A stretch of 64,000 nt of DNA. Origin: Tubiluchus corallicola (lineage: Eukaryota > Priapulida > Priapulimorpha > Priapulimorphida > Tubiluchidae). Position numbers and translations under genes: made by a program. Within the stretch, counting starts at the first letter, position 1. Each line of letters starts with the position of its first letter. The notes beneath the pieces were generated by a model, which was not told the origin of the DNA, did not search any database, and worked only from the letters and a program-made list of their open reading frames with translations. Location: positions 221,501 through 285,500 of the forward strand of contig JAQGDQ010000247.1 of assembly GCA_030141605.1 (NCBI GenBank), read 5' to 3'. This document shows positions 1 through 12,700 of the stretch, piece by piece.

Positions 1-160
1 NNNNNNNNNNNNNNNNNNNNNNNNNNNNNNNNNNNNNNNNNNNNNNNNNNNNNNNNNNNNNNNNNNNNNNNNNNNNNNNNNNNNNNNNNNNNNNNNNNNN
101 NNNNNNNNNNNNNNNNNNNNNNNNNNNNNNNNNNNNNNNNNNNNNNNNNNNNNNNNNNNN
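1..160. other. Assembly gap
   Basis: All bases are N. The gap removes whatever lies downstream of the MORC2-like gene, whose last visible exon (791-953) ends in an open donor site, so its C-terminal exons are expected in or beyond this gap. Confidence 0.99.
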
Positions 161-790
161 CTGTGTCAACCTACTTTTTGATATAATATATAATTTTGCA
201 GTTTAGATCATTTGTACTTGAGAAAGTGTATTAAGCGTCGCATCGTGAAGGAAAAACAACAACATTTCAAACAGCTGTCAGTCCTACAAATGATAATTAA
301 TAGATATCAAATTATTTATTACCCGTTCAGACAGATGTTATTTTAATATTTTTGCTTTATTTTATTTATCATTTTATTCAATAGGTCACTTCAGATTTTT
401 TGATGTTTTCTTTGTATTCAAATTACAATTTACAAACACTATAAAATTTATGAAACTACATGGAATGACAAATGACAATGATAATGCTACTTAAATATTT
501 TGTTATTTCTTAGCACTCTAAAGAAAGGGTACGCTTTTCAACTTGATGGGTAAGAATTAGCTCCAAAGTTCCACAAGACTGAACATTCTTAAAAAGCAGC
601 CAAGCAAGCCAACGGACTGTGTTATGTAAATGCAACATGCAACAACCTCTGAAATATAACAAAAAAATTTCCTACCCAATTCATTATGCTACAGATTTCA
701 GTATATATTTATATGGTTATATGATAGGTTATGTACATGGACGCTTAAACCAGCTCAAATACTAATAAACATCAAAGAAAATTTTCCTAC
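161..790. other. Intron of MORC2-like gene, no exon seen
   Basis: AT-rich sequence following the donor of the last visible MORC2-like exon. I looked on the minus strand for the chromo-like and coiled-coil exons that follow the acidic region in vertebrate MORC2 and found none. It is read as the 3'-ward intron of that gene. Confidence 0.5.
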
Positions 791-3700
791 CTGAGCTTCT
801 CCTTTTCTCTTCTTTTGTTTCTTTAACATCTTCCTCCTCTTCATCCTCCTGCTCTTCTTCATCTTGCTCTTCATCTGCTGGTTCCACAACTGGTTCAAAT
901 TCATCATCATAGTCATCATCTTCAGACTCCGATGAAGCAGGTTTCCGACGACCCTACATTACAAATGAAAGAAATTATCGGCTAAATATAAGTGTTTATG
1001 CACAAAGACACACTGAAAAGAAAATCCAACAATTGCCGCTTCTTTCTTTTTCATTGTTTTTTAATTGTGGGATTTTTATTCATTGTCACTATTCCTGCCA
1101 TTAAGAATTAGTTGTTGTTTTATACACACTTATATTAAACCCACAATCTATAAGAACATCATTATACTTTATGTGTGGGAGTTCTCAAACTCTTGTACTG
1201 TATACTGTTGTATACTGCCTCGCATTGTTTTTACATCAAATACTTTCTCAGTATCACTAATAAAAATGTCTACAATAAGACTTGATTAACTAAAACATGT
1301 GAAGGGAAATTGATTTTTAGATAGATTAGAAAAATACGATTTTCCGTAGAATAGTTTTCAAGCAAACACTGGCTTCTTACTATGATTAGCAAAAATCTGT
1401 GTTTCCGGTCACTAACGTTTTATCACTCTGAGAATTAGTGGATGAATAGCAACACCAGGTAAAAATATTCAATGCTTACTCTAAACTTGGAAGGTCGAGT
1501 TCTTGACGAGGCAGCGAACGTATTAACTGTCTGCCTTGTAAAACCTTTTGGTGCAGCAGTTTCTCTGTAGTTGATCTTCTGAGATGACGCTTCTCTCGAC
1601 CGCTCCAAGTTGCGTACTTGTGCAGCTGAACGCACTTCCTGTACTTTCTTCAATTTTTGCAGTTTCTCCTGTTTCTTTCTGATTTCCTGCACAACATAAA
1701 ATAAAGTTTATGCTACACACATTCTTAGCAGAGTAATAGTGGTGGAACCGATTAATTGATTATAATCGATTTGGGCTTTTATTTCTGATTATAAATTATT
1801 TTTTCAACAGCTGACGCAAATCGATTGCATTACCAATGTCATATGCACTTATTTTTTAGTAAACCACAAAAACTGCAAGACAAACACAACCGTCATTGCA
1901 GCAAAATCTAGCAATATAGCACTACTTTTGTATGGTAACTTATTACCTATGCTGCTTAAATGTAGACGTTTCTCATAAGCATGAGCATGTGGTCTTTAAA
2001 AACAAAATAAGTACGCATTAGCACATTAAGGAGGACAAATGTTTTGTTGGACTGTTTTAAATAAACTCATTTAAAACTTATTCTTTACTTTATACTCTAG
2101 TACTTTTTTCATCACCATTATAATTACAAGAGCAATAGTTAGGATAATAAACTTGTTACACTCAAAGTGTTATTTGCTAAAAATTTCAAAATTTTATCAT
2201 TAAAATGTTTGAAGTATAATGCAATTAGAACAATTTAGCTGCAATTTCATGCACAATTTTAAACAAATTATTAGTGTTTTTACTGCAGAACAAAATCAAG
2301 TAATATGCAGGAATTTTGTGAGACCGCCTTTTATTAATGATTAGAAAATTTACTCAAAAATCTTTATAACTCAATTTGAATTCGATTAGCATTCGAAATC
2401 TCAAAATTCAGTTTCATTTGAATTCGAAAGTCACAAATTAAATTAAATTTGAATTTGGGCAGAGCAGAGAACGCTCATCCCTAATAGTAAGTATGGTATA
2501 ATATAATATGGTATGGTGTAGTAGTACAGTATAGTGTAATATAGTACATTTTATACTAGTTTATTTCAGGTGTAACATGTTCATGTACCTCTTAGCATAT
2601 ATATTAGAATATCTCAAGTAAATAACAAAAAATGTCTATTATGGATTCAATACTGTCATTTCTGTCTTTTCATTGTTTTTTCCATTGTAATATTTCAACA
2701 TTCTATTTTGGAGTGTAAGATGTAAAAATGTAACTAATTACATTTGTAAATATTACTAAAGTACTGTGTGTCTGTATTGTATTAATGTGCATTTATGTAC
2801 GAATAAAAAAATATTAATATCTGAGAGAGAAGACGTACTTCTTCCAACTCCTGTTTTTTATCATCGTGAGTTTTTTGTTTTATTTTTAGAATACCTTCTG
2901 GAATATTTGGTCTTTCTTCAGCTGTGGAACATCTAAAAACAATAATAGCATATCAGTTTAGATACGTCAGCAACTTGATAAACATGGCATAAAAAATGAT
3001 CAGGTTCAACAGAGAATGGTATATATGATAAAGCAGATATATGTATTACACAATTTCATCCTCTTCAAAACATTTTTTTTAATTTCATACGCATTTCTTT
3101 AACTAAATAAGTAAGTTATTTTATTTCAACACAAGATACATAAAACATATCAACAATAAAAGAATAAATTTTACAAAAATTATAAGATTAAATTAAGAAA
3201 ATGTTAACAAGTAGGAATTTTAGTTAAAATGCAGAGCTAACCTCCTGTATAATGTTGATTGGTAATAGTTACGTAATTTTGAAGCAACTTGAACATCTGA
3301 ATTTATTAAACAACAGATAAAATTATTATCCGAATTAGTCAATAAGCGAACAACAATGTTTTCGTAATATAAAATAAAGAAATGAAATAGTTCCATCTAC
3401 AAAACACATTTAGTAATTTTTATCTTATTTTGCCGTCTATCAGAATGAATTTTTCCTGGACAGGTGATCTAACAAAAGTACACTTGCCTATTGTGCTGGG
3501 TATCTGGGTTCATACTGCAAACCCAATACTCTGAATACTCCTTCCCCACATCCTTGGACGAAAATGGAAGTATCCGCCACTTCAAACATTCATCTATAAA
3601 ACCAAAACGTATATTAAACGATCAACATAACTTTAGTTAACAATACAAACATTTTGCGTAATCGCATATTGGAAACTGCTATAACGTACTCAAAAAAGAA

Positions 3701-6700
3701 AAGTTATACCACTAGGAGTAGCCAGCCATTCTTAAGGTCCAGCAGGCTTAACAAGCCTTGTAGACTGGCTTCAGACTGGCTTCAAACTGTCCACTTTGAC
3801 GTCTAATTATTAACATATATTAATCAAGAAAATTGCTTCCAAATATATTGTTTCAATGACAAATCAGCAATAAGCAGAATGTAATAACAAAAAAAAATCA
3901 TTTGATACACAAAACTTAGATACAGTTATGATGTACAATACTGGTATTAGCACTACAAGTCCTCATAATATCTGCAACCATTTAATGCAAATAATTGAGT
4001 GTAGGTGGCACCACTTACCACACTGAATACAAGTGTTAACTTGCATCATACGTTTTTTCACATATTTGGGATCAGAGGACGGTGCACTGTTCCATTTTTC
4101 ACTTTCATAGCCAAAACCCACCCAAAACCGTTCTGGATCATCTAAAATAAAAAATATGACAACATTGAAACAGAAATTCTATTGTATAATAAAATATGCT
4201 TGATTAGTAATCGTCTTATTAATTCACAAATTAATAAGCATCTGCAGCATCTCATTGTTAAAAAATGTTACATTTCAGGCCGATCAATAAAGAAAAGAAA
4301 GAGAAGCTAGAGAGCCCTCAGTACACAGGTGTAGTTGCCATGATGAGGTCGACATATGTTGAGACTATACTGTAAACGTGTATTTTCTGCCCCAACACTG
4401 TAATTTTCAATTAGATTATCAAGTTTCAATTAGACTAAATCTCAGTGAATAAACAGTATGAAGTATCATAATTACGTATTTGAAGTTAGATTCAGATACA
4501 GACACATTCAAAGATTATTTTAAATAAAATAAATTTCTGTTTTGACACAACCTGTAATTTCACTTAAAACAAATCTCTCTAAAAAACACATGTATCGTCA
4601 TATAGCATGGAGGTTTAAATTATATATTTAGTGCTGAGGTTTATTGTTTGGTAACTTGCTAACCAGTAATGATTCGGTAATGTTCATCAATCACCTATAT
4701 TAATCATCCTTCGCTTGAAAGTGATACAAACAAGCCACTGGCATAGCACTGTCTAGTTTTTTTGCTGGATTACTACGTGATAATAAATAATCGTAAGTAT
4801 TTGAAGATATTACTAATAGTTGGCTGCCAACTAATAATGTGGCAATTTTAATCAGATTTCTTAATTATCTTCCTCATAATGTAAACAAAAATAAAGACAA
4901 CAAAGTTGCTGCAGCCATGATTAAATAAAATATGCAACAGTTTTGAAAAAGCAAATATGTGACTAACCAGTGACTTAACCAAAATAAATAAATAGATAAA
5001 ATACCAGTTACCTATGTTTATATCCATCCAGTACTGAAGCATGTATTCTCCCATAGCTTTTTTCAAATGTCTGTACTCCTTCCCATCGGCAAAATCTTGT
5101 TTATTGTGCGTTGGTTCTAATACCAAATAAGGTACGTCAACAATGCCTGAAAGTGTATAATATGTATTGTCTAGGAGTGTACTTAATGCTCATTCAAATT
5201 TAATACAGTCAAAGCATGCACTGAAGTAAAAACAGACAATTCAGAATAAAGTAATTCAACAAACCTCAGAGAAAATTAAAAGGTAATGCTTATTATGCAA
5301 GTGACACGCAAGTTGCATGATATGTTAATATGCATTAATTCTAAGTAATTTTCAATTTTACAGTTAGATTTATTTTTAATTGAAGTGTTGCACCAATACA
5401 TACAACTTAATAAAGAATGCATGGTTTTTACATTTGAATGACTATTGTACTCACCCATAACACCACAGCAAGACCTAAAACAATAATTCAATTATTAATA
5501 TACAGTAAACCAGTTTTCATATATTAATATTCAGTTTCAATATTAATAAACCAATTTTAGTTTAAGTAAGTGCATATATGTGAATGCAACAAGCCTCACA
5601 AAAACCTATTCAAAATATAAAACAGACTGAAGGCAATAAGCACACTTATTCATTAGTAGGCATGTAGCAACCAGCAAGAAATACATGAACAATAACCAGG
5701 CAAAGATTCTTCGGTTAAAGGAAACCTATAGTCTTAGAACATTGACATTTATTTGCTTGTATTACTAAAAATGTAAATGTTGGTAAAAACATTTACTGCA
5801 AAAAATTTAAAACAATTAAAGTTAACTTAGAAGTGACACTTAACTCTTTGGAATTTTTTGCTATTATTGTATCATACCTGAACTTACACTGACTCTCGGT
5901 AAATATTCAAATCGTTTTACAAAGTATGTGGAATAACAATAGAAAATTTTCCATTGGTGGAACCCAAAGCAATGAATGTAAAACTTGTGCGAGCTCTTAA
6001 ATGTGAAATTAATGCTAAACTTGACAATTAACAAACTACAAACTACATGAATTTACTGTTAATGACTTCTATTTGTAATTAAATTTACGACCTATGTATT
6101 AAACTATGGGTTGAACTACAACCTATGCAATTTACGACTGTATGACTTTACGACTTGACCACAGCTTGCACAATTAAATATAGATGACTAACTGTAACTC
6201 ATATTTTCTTCTGCGTGTTTCTAACTGTTTAAACCAATTGACTTTAAATCACTATCTGTTTCAATAAATTCATTGCCGCCACACTTAGTGCCTACACACA
6301 AACAAAGTCAAACACGCTAGGGGTGCACTGCTTGAATATACAGGTTCAACTTGTGTCCAAATGGTCTTATGACGACTACCTGTATTCATTGCTGATATAT
6401 GCAAAAACTTGTATTTGTGTGTTAGCAGTAATAGGTGAACATAGCCAAAGCAAGTAATTATAACAGTAAAGTAAGACAAGAGCAACACCAATTATATTGC
6501 TATTGCAGAAACCTAAGTATAAGGTTTCATTTACATATATAAAGTAACCGTTGACTTTTGCACTTTAATTTTACCAAATGATTTTCCTTATAACGACAAA
6601 GTGTAAAATAGCTAATTTGACTCATGCCACTTAATTCTGATAACAATTCAACAATACAAACTTACAGTGAATTTTGTGATTCTAGTTGAGGACCAACACG

Positions 6701-9700
6701 CTGGTACATTTTTATCAAACGGCTACAGTTATAGACGAACATCCCATCCTGACTGCGATTTTCCAAGTTCAAGCCGAATATAAAGTTCAAAGTTTTTGGT
6801 TCCTTCAGTGCTTTCTGCTTTCTGTCAGCTAACTCCTTCTTTAACTTAGCATCACGTCTTAGTTCTGCTGCATTTGACTGAGCTTTACGTACAAAAGTCT
6901 TCAAAATGTAAAAGAAAAACAATGTTAGATAATATTTTTCTAAATAACAAAGTCCATTATTGCTAACCTGTTTATGTTATTTTACTTGAAGACCTCTAGG
7001 GTATACACTTTGTCAAACTTGACTTCTATTAAAAATCAATGAAATTATATTTCAGCACACCAGTTTACTACATAATATTTTACATAAAATAAAAAACAAG
7101 AAAAAATTCTATACCATTTGTCCCAGCCTGTAGCAACCTCTTGAATGTTTACCACTTGAGGGAGCCACATGGCACTTCCCAACGAATGACCACGCGGGTC
7201 ATACCATACATAGATGAGTGATTGTTTCTCTTTGTTTTTAACTATTTGTGTTTATTGACTTCAAGTCATTATCGATTGTTTGATCTTAAACCAATTTGAG
7301 AGTTTGTGTCAGTTTTGCTAGTGCCTTGTTAGTCTAGATCATTGATAGTTCCTTAATTTCATCTCGCTTTACTAACTTGTTGTTTGAATCACTAGTTGTC
7401 AGCATTTTTGGGGTTTATTGTCACGTGTCTACTTGTTGGTATGTCAGCCAACAATGATCCTAGCTATTTTCATATTTGTTAGCTAATACGTTTTTCGTAA
7501 TGATATCTGTAGTCGACTATTTTTGGTATATTTGTTATTCTTGAGAAATCTTTGAATTTTGGGTTACAAATTTGGTTCTCTCTAATTTCGATAATATTAG
7601 CTTAACATGTCAACATTTCTCACGGAACACATGTATTATCTTTCGGTGCATGGTCACATCCAATAAATGCTAGTCATATAATTTATTTCTCAACATTTAG
7701 CGTTTCATTTTTGCAGCAATATTGAAACCACAGAGGAAACAATCTACTAACAAACTTTGTTATTGACACAGTGAAAGGAATCATCTATATGAAGTCAGTA
7801 GGTAGTCAACCAAGTCTACTGAATCATCACAATTCACTACCTTGCGATAATAGTGATGAATGCAATAGTGAATGCGATAATCTACCAAGAAGTGTATCTC
7901 CCCAAATTACCATCCCACTTGAGCTACAATAAAGATACTAGCATCTCATTTCTACCTAAACTAACCTAGCCGGGTAGGGCACAGCTAACGTTGCCACTAC
8001 CACACCATTAAATATTTTTTCATGTTTAATGAATGCTAATAATACACTGAATTAGTTATAACACAGTACGTGCCACTGCACAGTGTCAACATAGATGTGC
8101 TACTTGTTGATCCAAGAATCTATAAAACTGCTTACCCTATTGTCTTTATTTGTAGGATTTGTGCCATATTTTTTCTCAGCATCCCTAAAAGCAGAACATT
8201 TAGTTAATTTTTCAAGTGTCATGACTAGTGACAGCAGCTTACAAGTCAATAATTAACTAAGGCACTCAAAAACAGATTAACTAATAAAAAATGAAACACC
8301 TCAAAAACTAACAGTGCATTTCACAACTAAACATACCGTGTGCACAAGGCCAAGTACACATGTACATATTATGGCCTTTTGGGGAACCTAGGCTAATGGA
8401 ATTATGGGGACCCCTCAAACGGAGCCACACTCTAACTTGCCTGCATCTGAAGAATGTTTTAGAAAAGTTTTATTAGTCTTAGTTACCTTGCTTTGCTTTC
8501 TGCCTCTCTTGCTCTGTCTTCAGCTGAAATAAAAATAATTTTATTAAAGCTTTTTTACTTTTTAATGCTTTGTTTTTGAATGATTGCTTTATATAATTAC
8601 CTTGACAAGTTATTGTATTACTTTCTTCCTTATTTGTTAACTTACAGCTCAATGTTTAATTAGTTAAGTATAAAAGATATTGGAGTTATTTGTTAAAGGC
8701 TCAACTAATCGTCTTTCCACATTTGGTTGCTCTATTGCTAACAGTGTTTCACACTTCACAGTAATTTGTTATTTATTTTATGTAAGGATAGGGGTGGCTG
8801 ACTTGGTCACTCTTGGTCTTTTCACCACCTAGTGGTCCCTTTGTATATTATTATTATTTGTCCTTATTTGTCTAACAGTGAAGAAGACTGATAAATAAAT
8901 ATTCTATTCTATCCTGTATTCTATTCTGACTAAGAATCAAAATTAACAATATGAGGTTAAAAGATGAGAAAATGCAGTTAGAATATGAAGTGTATACTAC
9001 AATTTTTTGCTTAACTTTGCTTCTCTCAGTGCATTAGCATTAAAACTGCAAAGACAAACCAATAACAGAATTCAGTTTGCATTTAGAATACATACAGTGT
9101 CAAGTACACATCGAACTGTTTTAAAAGTTCAAAATGAAGCAATGTTTAACAAACAATAAGTCACTTACCTTGCCCCGCCTCATGTCTAGCACGTTTCACT
9201 TCCACTTCGGACCGAGTTTTAAAGCGACTAGAAGCGTATTTATATATTCGGGGTTTGTACAAGCAGCTTAGCAACTTTTTTGTACGAACTTTTGCACTTT
9301 GTACATAAATTCTCATCCTAGGATCTGCGTATAATATGGCAGCATACGCTCGAAATGATCTTCTTTCTGGGTGAAGTCTGAACAATGAAAAAGCTGGCAT
9401 GATGATATATAGGAATAAAAGACAATTTTGTAGAAGTTTTTCTACATAAGAATCTCAACATTTTTTCTGCATTTAACAATTCTGTTGTGAAATCTTTTGA
9501 CTTATGCAATATTATGACACACAAAGTTGCAAAAACATGGATAAGTTGTACAAGAAACCTGAATAAAAGATTAAAATTCACTATTTGGAGATATTTTTTA
9601 AATGAAAAATCAGAAAGTTTGCATTCTGACTTACTTGACAATGTTTAATTTTGCTGCTAACATCTGGACGTCAAAAACAAATAAAAAATGTGGGTGAATA

Positions 9701-12700
9701 AATTTATAGCCATTATCTCAAAACTGCAATCAATTACATGACTTCTACCATTTGATATCATCAAAATTTGCTGTCAGCTAAAATAAACTTCACAGAACTT
9801 TTGACATTTAACAACCAGTCGGTCACAAATCTTACAGAAGTCGCCAAACACACACAAATACACAGCAAAACATTAACCAAAATAAACAAGCTACAGGTCA
9901 CAAATCTTCCAGAAATCGCCAAATACACACAAACACACAGGAAAACATGAACAAAAATAAACAAGCTACAGGTCACAAATCTTACAGAAGTTGCCAAATA
10001 CACACAAATACACAGCAAAACATGAACAAAAATAAACAAGCTATTCACTGCTTTGACTCTCACTCAGAGCAGTTTCAACTCCGTTGGTTCAGTGCACTAT
10101 TTTATAAGCACTACCTTGATAATGAGTTAGATTCTGATCTATTCAGGACCTCTAGTTAAATGCTGGATGGCTTGTAGGGTTCCAAATTGTGTAATAAACA
10201 TACCCATCTTCCATGTCAAACTCGGCACTGTGTGCATGAGACAGAATGATATCCTTCTCGTCCGTATCAACGTCCAGTTCCGGCTGCCCGTTGTCCATTA
10301 GCTTTAGGTTGTAAATAACCACCAATGTACCTGAACTGCCTTTTATCAGATCAAAACACCTGAAGAACTCTTCAGTCGTGTGGTATGGTGAATACTTTAA
10401 AATGAGATCCATTTCAATTTTTTGCTGCAAAGTAAAAAGTGAAGCAAATGATCTGATGAATGACTAGCTCTATAGCTGACGTAATACAATTAGGTGCATC
10501 ACAACTTGAATTCAGAACATAAATCCGTAATCTGGTTTACAGATCTTAGTATAAACAGGTTTAAAACTTTATTAAAATGAAAATTAAATACACACCTGAA
10601 TTTTTTTTACATATTTCAATCTGTTTCCAAGAAAACAAGCATGCACCTTGCAAAAAATTTAATCAAACCAAATTTAGGCCCAATCGTTTATTTTTTTACA
10701 TACTGGTTAGTGCTTCGTGCTTGATTTCTTTCTATTTTACATTTGATTTATAGTCTTAGACAATGCTTCAGGTTGGCAAGGTTTTTTGTCATCTAAAGAC
10801 TTAAACAAACCATGCTACAAACAGCATAATTTTTCAATGCTAAGCATTGCAACTAGCAAAGTTAAATTGAGTTAAATTTCCTTGTATGCAGAACTAGACT
10901 ATTCCATACCAACCTTTTCCAATAATTTTCCAGTCTTTGCCAGAGGCTTCTTAGTCTGACTGTCAAATGATGGTATTGGAACAATCACCTTTAACAGAAT
11001 GAAATAATATAAATACAGGGTGACAAAATAATATAAATACAAGAAAATACAAGACGAAGCCTAACCAATACCTAGAAATATTCATGCCTAATAGGTAATG
11101 CATGTAATGACAAGTTTTTTTTAATGCTATCATACCCCCACCTTAAAATCTTTTGAAAATCTAATAAACAAATTGGTCAGTATAATCTGATACCGCATGC
11201 ATTTAGGTACCACATGCATTTCCCATACTTTATCATACCTTATATTTTATTGTAAAAATTAATTGCAAATGTCTTTAATAATTTTAAACCTCGAACATTT
11301 TACAATTTAATTTTATGTCTTGTACATGAAATTTCTTATAATTTTGCCAATGCGAAAATAGGTCATTTAAAAATAGGTACTTTAATCAGGTAAATACGTT
11401 TCACTTAAGGTTCTTATACTTTTAGTCAATTTGTTTCTGTAATTATATATCTTATTATGTATGCAGTTTCTGTATTTCTATTTCCTTATGTATGATATAT
11501 GTATTTTTAATTATCTATATGCTTTTCCAGTCAGGGTACTAGTTTTTTTTTACCTTTTAGCTGTCTCTCTCTTAATCTTATAAATTAATTTTTTGTACGC
11601 TTCTGTTCTAACTAAATAATCATTAGGCTACAATGATTTAATGCACTTTAATTAAGTACTATCTTTATTCAGGATACCGGGGTTTTGTATTTATGTCGGA
11701 AAATAGTTACAGACTAATGTTCTTTGTACACCAAACCGATGTTAAATGGAGTTAACTGTATCTGTAACTGCTGCAGACAACCCCAGAAAATGCTCAAATT
11801 CTAAGTAGCATGTATAAAAACTTTCTGCAAAATGTATTCATAACAACACTAACATTAAGAGCATCAAGTGACCCAGAAAATGAGAAAAGGCACCTAGCAC
11901 ATTTATTGTAGTTAAGTTGGAGCATGACATTAAAAAAGCTGCTCCTTCTTAGAAGAATTCCCAAAAATGTCCCAAAACGTCAGCAATATTGAAAATGAAC
12001 AGACAGCATATAAAAGGAACTTGCCTCTTCTATTTTCTCCTCCTCGTGGAAAGTACGTGACACCATCAAGCATGTCACAGTCGCGCCTTTTTTAGTGAAC
12101 AGTATGAAATCATTGCCAATCCTCATAGAACCGCTAAATAAAGGAAGAAAACAATTACAAGTACAGTTCCGATTATTCCAACACAGCATGAACAAAAGGT
12201 TATATTATTTACAGCCCCAATGGCTGTTTACACAACCTGGCAATATGTAGAATATTGACAAGTGACACACATTGTGTAATGCAGGCCAAGATTCTAGAGA
12301 AATAATGGATGGAAACTACTGCATTGTGCAGCACTTAATGTCAAATCTGTTGCAATAGAATTTCGTCATATTATATTCTTCTGCACATTTGTGTTTTAAA
12401 ATATCTAAAATACATAAAATACAAAACCACAACACAAAAAATATCTTTAATGCCTTTGTAAGTGATATTTGCCATTTTTGCTTACATCTAAAACATTTGT
12501 AAAATGATATCTGTTCCTTTTGGGAAATTGCTGCTTTACTTTGCATGTATTCATAACTAAGAATGGTTGAAAACCATACTTCCCTATTTATAATAAATAT
12601 AGTCGCATAATAAAAATAAATAAAATTATAAATATCAATTTATTATAAACATTTTGATTTCCCATAAAACATGTCTGCAATCCATTTCTAGGCAACACTG

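Noticed and set aside
9821-10045. CRISPR-like array
   Set aside because: The units are contiguous with no unique spacers, and the window is eukaryotic.
9761-10159. Overlapping open frames on both strands with repeated peptides
   Set aside because: The 75-bp tandem unit is a multiple of three, so it keeps every open frame open; it lies inside a MORC2 intron.
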